Below the pieces are notes generated by a model. The model had not been told where the DNA came from and ran no database searches. It saw only the letters and a list, made by a program, of their open reading frames with translations. The translations under genes and the position numbers were made by a program. 64,000 bases of DNA from Streptomyces bambusae (lineage in GTDB: Bacteria; Actinomycetota; Actinomycetes; Streptomycetales; Streptomycetaceae). The number at the start of each line of letters is the position of its first letter. Position 1 is the stretch's first letter. This document shows positions 54,339 to 63,189 of the stretch, piece by piece. Where the stretch lies: positions 86,893-150,892 of the forward strand of contig NZ_JAJAUZ010000012.1 in NCBI RefSeq assembly GCF_020532645.1. Reading direction: 5' to 3'.

Positions 54339-55829
54339 CTACCAGTTCGCGGGCGCGTAGTCCTTGAGGAAGACGCCGTAGAGCTCCTCGCCGGCCTCGC
54401 CGCGGATGATCGGGTCGTAGACGCGGGCCGCGCCGTCCACCAGGTCGAGGGGGGCGTGGAAACCCTCCTCGGCCAGCCGGATCTTGTCCGGGTGCGGGCG
54501 CTCGTCGGTGATCCAGCCGGTGTCGACCGCGGTCATGAGGATCTTGTCGGCCTGGAACATCTCCTGCGCGCTGGTGCGCGTGAGCATGTTCAGCGCGGCC
54601 TTGGCCATGTTGGTGTGCGGGTGGCCGGCGCCCTTGTAGCCGCGGCTGAACACGCCCTCCATCGCGGACACGTTCACCACGTACTTGAAGGCGGCCGGCG
54701 AGGCGGCCATGGCCGCGCGCAGCTTGCTGATGAGGATGAACGGGGCGGTGGAATTGCACAGCTGGACCTCCAGCAGCTCCACCGGGTCCACCTCGGAAAC
54801 CGTCTGGATCCAGCTGTTGGTGTCGTGCAGGTCCGGCACCAGGCCGCCGGCGTCGATGGCGGTGCCGGCCGCGATCCGCTCCAGGGAGGCGGAGCCGGAG
54901 ACCAGCGCCAGCTCGGTGACGTCCTGCGCGCTGAGCTTGTCGCCGTTGCCTGCGGGCAGCGCGGCGACCCGGTCCACGGTGCCGCTGCCGAAGGTGCCGA
55001 TGACCTCGGCGGCGGGCAGCTCGCCCGCGGGCAGCGGGGCGCTCTCTGCGGCGACCAGCTCGCTGTACGCCTGCGGGGAGCGGCGCACGGTCTGCGCGGC
55101 GTTGTTGATCAGGATGTCGAGCGGGCCCTCGGCGGCGACCGCGTCGGCCAGCGCCACGACCTGGGCCGGGTCGCGCAGGTCGATGCCGACGATCTTCAGG
55201 CGGTGCAGCCACTCGTGACTGTCGGGCATCGCCTTGAAGCGACGGATGGCGTCGTTGGGGAAGCGCGTGGTGATGGTGGTGTGCGCGCCGTCGCGCAGCA
55301 GCCGCAGCGCGATGTACATGCCGATCTTGGCGCGGCCGCCGGTGAGCAGCGCGCGGCGGCCCGTGAGGTCGGTACGGGCTTCCCGGCGGGCCCTGTTGAA
55401 GGCCGCACAGTCCTGGCAGAGCTGGTGGTAGAACGCGTCGACCTCGACGTAGCGCGTCTTGCAGACGTAGCAGGAGCGCGGGCGCTGGAGTATGCCGGCG
55501 ATCGGGCCCTTGCTGGCGGTGGTGAGCGCCAGGCCCTGGGTCTCGTCGTCGATGCGCTCGGCGGAGCCGGTGGCGGTGGCCTCGGTCACGGCCTTGTCGT
55601 TCGCGGTCTTCGCGGCGCGGCGCTCGGAGCGGCGGCGCTGCTTGACCGTGCGGTAGATGCCGGCCGTGGCACGGCGCACGGTGATCGCGTCGGGGTGGTC
55701 GACGTCGAGCTTGTCCAGCTCGTCGAGCACGCTGAGGCAGACGGCCAGACGCTCGGGGTCGATACCCGGCCCGTACACCTGGTTGTCTTCAGTCACCGTC
55801 ATCGCCGCTGCCGTTTCTCGATCGCTCAC
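54339..55829 (-). CDS. Large SDR oxidoreductase with N-terminal Cys4 zinc-knuckle-like motif
   Basis: 496 residues from GTG at 55829; ATG at 55802 (MTVTEDNQVYGPG) is equally possible. Residues about 1-110 are helical and charged. A CYVC...CQDC motif (pairs 17 residues apart) follows near residue 120, suggesting a bound zinc. The SDR domain begins around 155 with ALLTGGRAKIGMYIALRLLR (TGxxxxxG), has NNAAQT, and near the end a Ser...Tyr/Lys region (VNVSAMEGVFSRGYKGAGHP then HTNMAKAALNML), where the active-site Tyr-x-x-x-Lys is replaced by a Thr-Asn-Met-Ala-Lys-type segment. The insert between about 230 and 300 is long. Substrate unknown. Confidence 0.82.
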   Translation of the reverse strand: MSDRETAAAMTVTEDNQVYGPGIDPERLAVCLSVLDELDKLDVDHPDAITVRRATAGIYRTVKQRRRSERRAAKTANDKAVTEATATGSAERIDDETQGLALTTASKGPIAGILQRPRSCYVCKTRYVEVDAFYHQLCQDCAAFNRARREARTDLTGRRALLTGGRAKIGMYIALRLLRDGAHTTITTRFPNDAIRRFKAMPDSHEWLHRLKIVGIDLRDPAQVVALADAVAAEGPLDILINNAAQTVRRSPQAYSELVAAESAPLPAGELPAAEVIGTFGSGTVDRVAALPAGNGDKLSAQDVTELALVSGSASLERIAAGTAIDAGGLVPDLHDTNSWIQTVSEVDPVELLEVQLCNSTAPFILISKLRAAMAASPAAFKYVVNVSAMEGVFSRGYKGAGHPHTNMAKAALNMLTRTSAQEMFQADKILMTAVDTGWITDERPHPDKIRLAEEGFHAPLDLVDGAARVYDPIIRGEAGEELYGVFLKDYAPANW

Positions 55830-56067
55830 TGGGGGGATTCGCTGGGGAAGCGCTCGCGGGGAAGTCCCGGAAGTCCCGAAGAGAGAACCTTACGGAGGGC
55901 CGCCCCCGGTCTCCAAACCCGGTCACGGGCTGCTACGGGGTGCTCACGGCGGCACGGGTGGGGGCGGCCTCGGTCGGCTGGGGGCCGGCCGGGGTCGTCG
56001 GCCCGAGGAATACTCGAGTCCGCCCCGGCATTGTGGTGTTCATGGACGCACCGACCCGGATCTCCCC

Positions 56068-57195
56068 ATGAGTGCGCTGGCGCTGGCGGTGCTGCTGTCG
56101 CTGGTGTCGGCCGTGGCCTACGCCGGCGGAGCCATCGTCCAGGAACGGGTGGCGGTCGGGACCCCCGACCGGCCGTACGCACCGCTGCGGCGGGCGGCCT
56201 GGTGGGTGGCCGTGGGCCTGAACGGGTTCGGCGCGCTGCTGCACGTCGCGGCGCTCGCGTACGGGCCGCTGAGCCTGGTGCAGCCGCTGGGCGCGCTCAC
56301 CATCGTCTTCGCCCTTCCGATGGCCGCCCTGTTCGTGCGCCGCAAGGCCGGCCGGACGGCCTGGCAGGGCGCCCTGCTGGCGACCGGCGGGCTCGCCGGG
56401 CTGCTGGCCCTGACCGGGCCGGGGCACTCCGTTCCGCTGTCCGGCTCCGACCGCGGGCTGCTCGTCACGGTGACGGCGGCGGGCGTGGCCCTGCTGTTCG
56501 TGCTGGCCCGGGTCGCGCACCGGGCGGTGACGCGCAGTGTGCTGCTCGCCGCCGCGGCCGGGGTGGCGTTCGGCATCGCGTCCGTGTTCACCAAGACCGT
56601 GGCGGAGGCATGGGACGGCTCCGCCCCGCTGGCCGAGCTGCCGGGCATGCTGGCGATCGCCGTGCTGGCGACCACCGGACTCCTGCTGTCCCAGGCGTCG
56701 TACCGGGGTGCCGGGCTGACGGCGCCGCTGGCCACGGTGACGGTGGTGAACCCGGTGGTGGCGGCGACGGTCGGCCTCACCCTGTTCGGCGAGACGTTCC
56801 GCCACGGCGCGGCCGGCACGGCGGTGGCCCTGGTCTGCGGGGCGATCGCGGCGTTCGGCATCGTGCTGCTGACGGCCGAGCGGCTGTCATCGGCCCGCGC
56901 GGTGGCTCCGGCGGCGGGCGCTGCGGCCGGGGCCGCGGCGCCGCGGCCGGTCCGTGGCGGACCGGCCGCGGGGCAGCGTACGTCGGCTCCGGCACGCCCG
57001 GAGCGGCCGCTGCGGCGGTCAGATCGAGACGCCCCGGCCGCGCAGGTACGCGAGCGGGTCGATGTCGGAGCCGTAGCCGGCTCCCGTGCGCATCTCGAAG
57101 TGCAGGTGGGGGCCGGTGCTGTTGCCGGTCGAGCCGGAGCGGCCTATCCGCTGGCCGCCGGCGACCTGCTGACCCGCCCGGACACCCACCGCTGA
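56068..57195 (+). CDS. EamA/DMT-like membrane transporter with antisense-overlapping C terminus
   Basis: 375 residues, ATG at 56068. Nine or ten membrane helices in two repeats typical of EamA-like permeases: LALAVLLSLVSAVAYAGGAI, GALLHVAALAYGPLSLVQPL, ITIVFAL-type helix 3, and in the second half LSQASYRGAGLTAPLATVTV with NPVVAATVGLTLFGETF. The hydrophobic part ends near residue 280; the remaining about 95 residues are Ala/Arg/Pro-rich, and the last 59 codons (57019-57195) are antisense to the end of the Rpf-M23 gene. Either the true stop was lost by frameshift and the tail is junk, or the genes really overlap. Substrate unknown. Confidence 0.8.
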   Translation: MSALALAVLLSLVSAVAYAGGAIVQERVAVGTPDRPYAPLRRAAWWVAVGLNGFGALLHVAALAYGPLSLVQPLGALTIVFALPMAALFVRRKAGRTAWQGALLATGGLAGLLALTGPGHSVPLSGSDRGLLVTVTAAGVALLFVLARVAHRAVTRSVLLAAAAGVAFGIASVFTKTVAEAWDGSAPLAELPGMLAIAVLATTGLLLSQASYRGAGLTAPLATVTVVNPVVAATVGLTLFGETFRHGAAGTAVALVCGAIAAFGIVLLTAERLSSARAVAPAAGAAAGAAAPRPVRGGPAAGQRTSAPARPERPLRRSDRDAPAAQVRERVDVGAVAGSRAHLEVQVGAGAVAGRAGAAYPLAAGDLLTRPDTHR

Positions 57196-58221
57196 CAGGT
57201 GGGCGTACTGGGAGTACTTCCCGTCCGTGTGCCGGATCACGACCTGGTAGCCGTACGCCCCGCCCCAGCCGGCCGACACGATCTCGCCGGCGGCGACGGC
57301 CTTGACCGAGGTGCCGGTGGGCACGCGGAAGTCGACGCCGGTGTGGTAGCCGCTCGACCAGGAGGCCCCGGACACCCGGTAGGCGGTGCCGATGCTCGCC
57401 TCGACGGGTGCGAACCAGCCGCCGCGCGCCGTGTCCCGGTTCGGTTTGGTCACCTTCGCGGGTTTGGCCGGGACCGGTTTCGCGGTCCGCGGCGGCTTCT
57501 CGGGGGACGGCCGGGGCGCGGGCGGTGCGGGCAGGGTGCGCGGGTGGCCGGTGACGGTCAGGCTGAGGCGCTGGCCGGGATGGATCATGTTCGGGTCGCT
57601 GCCGACGACCGTGCGGTTGGCGTCGTAGAGCGCCTGCCAGCCGCCCTGGACGCGCTGCTCGCCCGCGATCCCGGAGAGCGTGTCGCCGGGCACGACGGTG
57701 TACGGCGAACCCATCGCGGGGCGCGCGGTCTTGGGGATGGCCTGCCGGGCGGGGGCGGGCCGGTCCTGGGCGGCCTGCTTCGGCACCGCCTTGGTCTGCC
57801 GGGTCTGCGGCTTCGAGCCGGTGTCGACGTCCGGTGCCGGGCCGCCGCGGGTGAGACCGGCGGCGGGCCCGCAGTGCGGCCAGGCGCCGGGGCCCTGCCC
57901 GTCGAGGACCTTCTCGGCGATGGTGATCTGTTCGCCCTTGGAGGCGAGGTCGGCGCGCTGCGCGTAGACGGTGCCGCCGAACTCGCGCCAGGTGCTCTGG
58001 CTGAACTGCAGCCCGCCGTAGTAGCCGTTGCCGGTGTTGATGTGCCAGTTCCCGCTGGACTCGCAGGCCGCGACCTTGTTCCAGGTGTCGGCGGAGGCGG
58101 CATGCGCCGTCCCCGCACCGATCAGGGGGAGCATGATGCCGGCCCCGCCCGCGGTGACCGTGAGCGAGGCCCGGTTGATGCTGCTCGGCTGGTACCGGCG
58201 GTGCCGGCCCCGTACACCCAT
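57019..58221 (-). CDS. Secreted muralytic enzyme: Rpf transglycosylase domain, LysM, M23 endopeptidase
   Basis: 400 residues, ATG at 58221. Signal peptide ends at GAGTAHAAS. Domain 1 (about 45-120) is a resuscitation-promoting-factor fold, TWNKVAACESSGNWHINTGN and GYYGGLQFSQSTWREFGG, with the catalytic Glu of ACESSGNW. A Lys/Pro linker leads to one LysM (about 175-225, YTVVPGDTLSGIAGEQ). A second Pro/Lys linker precedes the M23 domain: GYHTGVDFRVPTG and GPHLHFEMRTG supply the zinc ligands. It should cleave both glycan strands and cross-bridges of peptidoglycan, as in RpfD-like proteins active in spore germination. Its 3' end is overlapped by the convergent EamA-like frame. Confidence 0.93.
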   Translation of the reverse strand: MGVRGRHRRYQPSSINRASLTVTAGGAGIMLPLIGAGTAHAASADTWNKVAACESSGNWHINTGNGYYGGLQFSQSTWREFGGTVYAQRADLASKGEQITIAEKVLDGQGPGAWPHCGPAAGLTRGGPAPDVDTGSKPQTRQTKAVPKQAAQDRPAPARQAIPKTARPAMGSPYTVVPGDTLSGIAGEQRVQGGWQALYDANRTVVGSDPNMIHPGQRLSLTVTGHPRTLPAPPAPRPSPEKPPRTAKPVPAKPAKVTKPNRDTARGGWFAPVEASIGTAYRVSGASWSSGYHTGVDFRVPTGTSVKAVAAGEIVSAGWGGAYGYQVVIRHTDGKYSQYAHLSAVGVRAGQQVAGGQRIGRSGSTGNSTGPHLHFEMRTGAGYGSDIDPLAYLRGRGVSI

Positions 58222-58544
58222 GGGAGCCCCCTTGAAGACATCAGGAGCCTCGCAACCTAACGGTGCTCCGCACCTGTGACAAGGGGCTCGCCGGGGGCTC
58301 AACGGCGCACACGCAAGTGACAGTTGGGGTTCCCGAAGGCCTTGGGACGGGTGGTACCGGCAAAGGCCGAGGTGACGCCGCTCCGGGGGGCGGGGGCGCA
58401 CGCCCAGGGCGCACCCGGGCGCGCGCCGGTACCGGTCGGACTCAGGGAAGCGACGTACCGGCGGGTGGTACGGCGGGGCGAGGCGGCCTCACACGCCCGG
58501 CACCGCCGGGAGGCCGCCCGGCCCGTCGGCCCGGGCGGGTCCCG
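58222..58544. other. 323-bp region upstream of the Rpf-M23 gene
   Basis: This is the promoter and leader of the Rpf-type gene. Just upstream of its ATG, reading the minus strand, a purine-rich AAGGGGG leads to the start. rpfA of S. coelicolor has a c-di-AMP (ydaO) riboswitch in this position; I looked for its conserved helices here and did not find them convincingly. Otherwise GC-rich, no gene supported. Confidence 0.4.
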
Positions 58545-58739
58545 TCAGCCCAGCGGGCCGGGTTGCGGGAGCGGAGCGGGGCCGGGCGGCGGGGGGATGG
58601 GGTCCGGTTCGGGGACGGGGCCGGGGACGGGCGGGGGCGGTGGGTCGGGGTGGGGGACCGGGACCGGGATCGGCTCCGGGTCGGGGAAGGGGGCCGGGTC
58701 CGGCGGGGGCGGCTGGGTGTCTGTACGGAGATGTCCCAT
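58545..58739 (-). CDS. Proline-rich micro-protein (64 aa)
   Basis: 64 residues from ATG at 58739 (an ATG three codons earlier at 58748 is possible). After MGHLRTDTQ the chain is almost only Pro, Asp, Glu, Ala, Val and Gly, with PPPPDPAPFPDPEPIPVPVP in one block. Such Pro-rich open frames occur in streptomycetes between genes, and the third-position GC bias of this DNA alone could produce one, so expression is uncertain. No ribosome-binding site of note. Reported because the frame is complete and its Pro/acidic composition is biased. Confidence 0.35.
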   Translation of the reverse strand: MGHLRTDTQPPPPDPAPFPDPEPIPVPVPHPDPPPPPVPGPVPEPDPIPPPPGPAPLPQPGPLG

Positions 58740-58957
58740 GGGTGCCACTGTGCCGCGCGGTGCGGCCGGGCGCCTCCGGCGTGCAGCCGACCGGGTGGGG
58801 CCGGCCGTGCAGCCGGCCGGCCGGGGTCAGCATCGAGGCGTACGCCGCGGGGCGCCGCCTCCTTCCTCGGGTTGATCGTCTTCTCCTCCGCGGGTCGGGA
58901 CCCGGCTCCACCTGGGAGTTGAAGACCGGGGACACCCCGCCCCCTACCTTCGAACCC

Positions 58958-60148
58958 ATGACGCGCATGCGAACGGCAGCCGCCGCCACGTTACTTGCCC
59001 TGCTCCTCCCGCTCCCGGCCCTGACCGCGACCTCCGCCGCCGCGGCCGGATCCGGCACCACGGCCTCCGCCGCCCGGACCGCCCCCGCCGACCCGGGCCG
59101 GACCGCCGCCCTGCAACTCCCCCGCCCGACCGGCCGGTTCCCGGTCGGTCAGGACACCCTGCACCTGGTGGACCGCAGCCGCACCGACCCGTGGGCGGGC
59201 ACCGGTCCGCGCGAGCTGATGGTCACCCTGCGCTATCCGGCCCTGGCGGGGACCGGCCGGCCGGCCGCGTACGTGGACCTCGAAGAGGCCAGGCAGCTGC
59301 TGGCCTCGCGGGACCTGGACAAGGTCGTCCCCCCGGAGAAGTACGCCGGCACCCGGACCCACTCCCGCGCGGGCGCCGAGCCGCGCACGGGCCGCCACCC
59401 GCTGGTCGTCCTCTCCCCCGGCTTCACCGTGCCCCGCTCCACCCTGACCGCCCTGGCCGAGGACCTGGCCTCGCGGGGTTACGTCGTGGCCGCGGTCGAC
59501 CACGCGTACGAGAGCGTCGGGGCGGCGTTCCCGGGCGGCCGGAACCTGCCGTGCCTGGCCTGCGACCAGACCGGGGAGTCCGGCGAGTACCGCAAGGTCA
59601 GCGACGGCCGCGCCAAGGACGTGTCGTTCCTGCTGGACCGGCTCACGGGGTCCCGTCCCGCGTGGCGGCACGCCCCGCTGATCGACCGCAAGAGGATCGC
59701 GATGGCCGGGCACTCGATCGGCGGCGCCTCGACGGCCGCGACGATGGCCGTGGACCGGCGGGTGAAGGCCGGCGTGAACCTGGACGGCTCCTTCATGACC
59801 CCGGTGCCGGCCACCGGTCTCGGCGACCGCCCGTTCATGATCGTGGGCGCGGCGAACGGCAAGCCCGGCGAGGAGGCCAGCTGGGACCGCGACTGGCCGC
59901 TGCTCGACGGCTGGAAGCGCTGGATCACGTTCGCGGACTCCGGCCACTTCACGTTCACGGACTTCCCGGCGCTCGCCGACCAGCTCGGCCTGCCTGACCC
60001 GGAAGCGCCGCTCGCCGGCGACCGCTCCGTCCAGCTGACCCGCCGCTATGTGGCGGCCTTCTTCGACCGGCACCTGAAGGGCGTCTCCCGTCCGGTCCTG
60101 AACGGCCCCACCCCGCAGAACCCCGAGGTCACCTTCCACCACCGCTGA
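58958..60148 (+). CDS. Secreted alpha/beta-hydrolase (PAF acetylhydrolase / lipase-like)
   Basis: 396 residues, ATG at 58958. Signal peptide AAAATLLALLLPLPALTATS ends near SAAAAG. The alpha/beta-hydrolase core has an HPLVVLSPGFTVPRS oxyanion-strand region, nucleophile elbow MAGHSIGGASTA (Ser), acid in GVNLDGSFM, and His in FADSGHFTFTD. The pairing of FPVG...TLHLVD and LRYPA at the N terminus is typical of PAF-acetylhydrolase-like and chlorophyllase-like esterases. It also contains two cysteines (LPCLACDQ). It would act outside the cell on acyl or aryl esters. A 18-bp hairpin follows the stop. Confidence 0.87.
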   Translation: MTRMRTAAAATLLALLLPLPALTATSAAAAGSGTTASAARTAPADPGRTAALQLPRPTGRFPVGQDTLHLVDRSRTDPWAGTGPRELMVTLRYPALAGTGRPAAYVDLEEARQLLASRDLDKVVPPEKYAGTRTHSRAGAEPRTGRHPLVVLSPGFTVPRSTLTALAEDLASRGYVVAAVDHAYESVGAAFPGGRNLPCLACDQTGESGEYRKVSDGRAKDVSFLLDRLTGSRPAWRHAPLIDRKRIAMAGHSIGGASTAATMAVDRRVKAGVNLDGSFMTPVPATGLGDRPFMIVGAANGKPGEEASWDRDWPLLDGWKRWITFADSGHFTFTDFPALADQLGLPDPEAPLAGDRSVQLTRRYVAAFFDRHLKGVSRPVLNGPTPQNPEVTFHHR

Positions 60149-60472
60149 CCCCACCACGGGCGACCGCCCGTGGACCCGCTGCCACGGACGGCGGGTCCAC
60201 GGGCGGTCCCGTTCCCTCCCACGTCGGTGGTGATGCCCCGGTCCCGTTCCGTCCGCAGGCGTCGGGTCCGGCGTAAGCGGGCCGTTCAGCCTCCGGAGGC
60301 AAGGGTGCTCGTCATGTGTCCGCGCGCATGAACCCGGCGCGGACGCGCGGGGCTCGTGCGCGGTCATAGGGTCCGTTTCGGTGCGGTGGAGCCATGCATG
60401 CCATCGGGTCGACCGGTGATCCTCCACGGCGGACCGAAAACGACTACAGCCCCTGTTCCGAGGTGACTGACG
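60149..60472. other. 324-bp intergenic region before the ATP-grasp operon
   Basis: Begins with the hydrolase terminator, then about 250 bp of mixed GC content in which the AT-richer stretch near 60390-60470 (including CCGAAAACGAC and the GAGGTG ribosome-binding site) is the probable promoter of the ATP-grasp/aminotransferase operon. No small gene is supported. Confidence 0.5.
60162..60208. terminator. 18-bp hairpin after the secreted hydrolase gene
   Basis: GACCGCCCGTGGACCCGC (60162-60179) pairs perfectly with GCGGGTCCACGGGCGGTC (60191-60208), 11-nt loop, 13 bp after the stop. Confidence 0.85.
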
Positions 60473-61768
60473 ATGTCAACCAGTTCCCCCAGCCATCCGA
60501 CGCGCGTGGCGTTGGTCGACGCCTATTCGATGGGAAACCAACTCGTTCCCGCCCTCCAGCGACAGGGTGCGGAGTGTCTCCACGTCCGGTCGCTCAACCC
60601 CGACATCCACACGGTCAAGCTGAAGTTCCCCGAGGGTTTCATCGCCGACATCCGGCACGACGGCGACGTCGCGGCCACCGCGTCCGCGCTGCGCGAGTGG
60701 GGGGTGAGCTGTGTGCTCGCCGGCGGCGAGTCGGGCGTCGAGCTGACCGATCAGCTCTCCGCCGCGCTCGGGACGCCCGGCAACGGAATGACCCGGCCGG
60801 CTTCCCGCCGCGACAAGTACGAGATGGTCTTGGCGCTGCGGGACGCAGGAATGGTCCACGCGGCGACCATCGTCTCGTCCGATGCCGACGAGATCATCGC
60901 CTGGGCCGAGGCGAACACGGGCTATCCGATCGTCCTGAAGCCGGTCGCCAGTTCCGGCAGGGACAACGTCGTGGCGTGTGCGTCCGCGGAAGAGGTCCGC
61001 GCCAGTCACCGGCGGATCACGAGCACGACCGACCGCGTGGGCAAACCCAATACCGTGGTGCTCGCGCAGGAGTTCCTGGACGGGGACGAGTACTTCGTCA
61101 ACACGGTCAGCCGCGACGGCATGCACCACACCGTCGAGATCTGGCGGTACCACAAGCGCCGGATCGCCGGCGGCCACACCATCCACGACTACACCGAGCC
61201 GCTGGCACCGGACGACCCGAAGGCCGGAAGGCTGGAGACCTACGCCCACCAGGTGCTCGACGCCCTGGAGATCCACAACGGCGCCAGCCATGCCGAGATC
61301 ATGCTGACGGCCAAGGGCCCGGTGCTGGTCGAGTGCGCCGGACGCGCCGGCGGCGGTGTGGTCCCGGAGATCCTCTCCCGCGGTCTGGGCGCCAACCAGA
61401 TCGACCTCCTCGCCCTGTCGGCCGCCAGGCCGGACGAGTTCAACCGCCTGCCCACCAGCGTGTTCCGGCTGCTGCGGCACACCCGGTTCGTGAACCTGAT
61501 CAATCTGGCGGACCACGGCATCGCACCGTCCCACGAGGCGATGGCCGCGATCCGCGCCCTGCCCTCCTGCGCCCATGTCGTGCTGATCCACCAGGAAGGC
61601 CGGCCACTGACCCGGACGGTCGATTTCGCCACGCAGCCGGGGTACGTGTTCCTCATCTCCGACGACCTGGCGCAACTCCGCGCCGACTACCGGAAGCTGC
61701 GGGAGATCGAAGAGGACCTCTACACCGGAAGTCCCGACAGGCAGCCCGCCGAAGGAGTGTCGCCGTGA
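60473..61768 (+). CDS. ATP-grasp ligase (amino-acid/peptide ligase type)
   Basis: 431 residues, ATG at 60473 with GAGGTG eight bases upstream. Family features: an N-terminal Rossmann-like start (VALVDAYSMGNQLVPALQRQ), ATP-binding YPIVLKPVASSGRDNVVACA near residue 155, a long loop with VLAQEFLDGDEYFVNTVSRD, and a metal/ATP site ILSRG-type segment after GPVLVECAGRAGGG. This pattern is shared by BtrJ/BacD-type ligases that join a carboxylate to an amine with ATP, as in natural-product assembly. Translation is coupled (GTGA) to an aminotransferase gene. Substrates cannot be read from sequence. Confidence 0.88.
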   Translation: MSTSSPSHPTRVALVDAYSMGNQLVPALQRQGAECLHVRSLNPDIHTVKLKFPEGFIADIRHDGDVAATASALREWGVSCVLAGGESGVELTDQLSAALGTPGNGMTRPASRRDKYEMVLALRDAGMVHAATIVSSDADEIIAWAEANTGYPIVLKPVASSGRDNVVACASAEEVRASHRRITSTTDRVGKPNTVVLAQEFLDGDEYFVNTVSRDGMHHTVEIWRYHKRRIAGGHTIHDYTEPLAPDDPKAGRLETYAHQVLDALEIHNGASHAEIMLTAKGPVLVECAGRAGGGVVPEILSRGLGANQIDLLALSAARPDEFNRLPTSVFRLLRHTRFVNLINLADHGIAPSHEAMAAIRALPSCAHVVLIHQEGRPLTRTVDFATQPGYVFLISDDLAQLRADYRKLREIEEDLYTGSPDRQPAEGVSP

Positions 61769-62982
61769 CCTCGGACGCCCTCTCCTCCCGGGACCACATC
61801 GCCCTCGCCGAGCGCTGGGGCGCGCACGACTCGGTACCGTTCCCGGTCGTGCTCGCACGGGGAGAGGGCGCCTGGGTCGAGGATCTGGACGGCCGGCGCC
61901 TCCTCGACTTCCACGGCGGCTACTCGGCGATCAACTTCGGTCACCGGCACCCCGCCCTCGTCGCCGCGGCGAAGGCCCAGCTCGACCGGGGTCTGACGCT
62001 GAGTACCCGGGCGTTCCACCACGACCAGTACGGGCCGTTCTGCCGTGAGCTGGCCGAGGTGACGGGCACCGAGACGGTGCTGCCCTCCAACTCCGGCGGC
62101 GAGGCCGTGGACACGGCCCTGAAGATCGCCAGGAAGTGGGCCCACCAGGTCAAGGGCGTGCCGGACGGAGCCGCCGAAATCATCGTCGCCGGCTCGAACT
62201 TCCACGGCCGCACCATGGCCATCGTCTCGTTCTCCACCCAGCCGAACCACCGGGCCGGCTTCGGCCCGTTCATGCCCGGCTTCAAGGTGGTGCCGTTCGG
62301 CGACATCGAAGCCCTGCGCTCGGCGGTCACCGGGAACACGGCGGCGGTCCTCCTGGAGCCGATCCAGGGCGAGGCCGGCGTGATCGTTCCGCCGAAGGGA
62401 TACCTCGCCGAGGTCCGCGAACTCTGCGACGCCAACGACACGTTGTTCATCGCCGACGAGGTCCAATGCGGACTGGCCCGCCCCGGCACCACCCTGGCAC
62501 TGGACCACGAGGGGGTCCGCGCGGACCTGTACACCCTGGGCAAGAGCCTCAGCGGCGGACTCGTGCCGCTCTCCGCGGTCATCGGCCGCGCCGACGTCCT
62601 CGGAGTGATCACGCCCGGCGACCACGGCTCGACCTTCGGCGGCAACCCGATGGCGTGTGCGGTCGGCCGTGCAGCGGTGGGCCTGCTGGCCACCGGGGAG
62701 TTCCAGGAACGCTCCCGCGAACTCGGCGCGTACCTGCACTCCCGCCTCGGCGAGCTGGACGGCGTGTCCGAGGTGCGCGGGCGCGGTCTGTGGGCCGGTG
62801 TGCAGATCGACGAAGAGCGGCTGGCCGGACGCCGGCTGACCGAGGAGCTGGCCGCGCGCGGGCTGTTGTGCAAGGAGGCCAGGGGACATCTCCGGATCGC
62901 TCCCCCGCTGGTCGTCACGCGTGAGGAGATCGACCTCGGCGTGAGCATCATCGCCGACGTGCTGGCCGGAACGGGCGGCTGA
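61765..62982 (+). CDS. Ornithine-aminotransferase-like class III aminotransferase
   Basis: 405 residues from GTG at 61765 (overlapping the ligase stop), with GAAGGAG seven bases upstream. PLP-enzyme motifs: SNSGGEAVDTALKIARKWA, SNFHGRTMAIVSFSTQ, LLEPIQGEAGVIVPPKGYL, FIADEVQCGLARPG and the Schiff-base Lys in LYTLGKSLSGG. The order and spacing follow ornithine delta-aminotransferase, which makes glutamate semialdehyde (pyrroline-5-carboxylate), but in a biosynthetic operon it may act on another omega-amine. Likely partner of the ATP-grasp enzyme. Confidence 0.92.
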   Translation: MTSDALSSRDHIALAERWGAHDSVPFPVVLARGEGAWVEDLDGRRLLDFHGGYSAINFGHRHPALVAAAKAQLDRGLTLSTRAFHHDQYGPFCRELAEVTGTETVLPSNSGGEAVDTALKIARKWAHQVKGVPDGAAEIIVAGSNFHGRTMAIVSFSTQPNHRAGFGPFMPGFKVVPFGDIEALRSAVTGNTAAVLLEPIQGEAGVIVPPKGYLAEVRELCDANDTLFIADEVQCGLARPGTTLALDHEGVRADLYTLGKSLSGGLVPLSAVIGRADVLGVITPGDHGSTFGGNPMACAVGRAAVGLLATGEFQERSRELGAYLHSRLGELDGVSEVRGRGLWAGVQIDEERLAGRRLTEELAARGLLCKEARGHLRIAPPLVVTREEIDLGVSIIADVLAGTGG

Positions 62983-63110
62983 TCCGGTGGCCGCCCGGGC
63001 CGTGCCCGCCGTGGACAACGGCATGCACGCCCTGCCGGGGCTGCACCCCCCGGGCAAGGCGTAGGCCGTCTCTTCCGGATCTTGCCTGACCCGGCCGGAC
63101 GGGAGTACGC

Positions 63111-63150
63111 CACCGCGGGCCGCAGGGGTTCTCCCCCGCGGCCCGCGGTG
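63111..63150. terminator. Long GC stem-loop between convergent genes
   Basis: CACCGCGGGCCGC (63111-63123) pairs perfectly with GCGGCCCGCGGTG (63138-63150); inner GGGG/CCCC pairing extends the stem. It lies between the aminotransferase and the phosphopantetheinyl transferase genes. Confidence 0.85.
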
Positions 63151-63189
63151 TTCGCGTGGAAGTCGGCGCCAGTCCGCTCCCGGGACGTG

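Noticed and set aside
58222..58544. Possible c-di-AMP (ydaO) riboswitch upstream of the Rpf-type gene
   Set aside because: Expected by analogy with rpfA of S. coelicolor, but I could not match the conserved helices, so it is not called. A covariance-model search would decide.
58324..58875. Gly-rich 183-codon plus-strand frame
   Set aside because: It is the antisense of the proline-rich region and carries no motif or ribosome-binding site.
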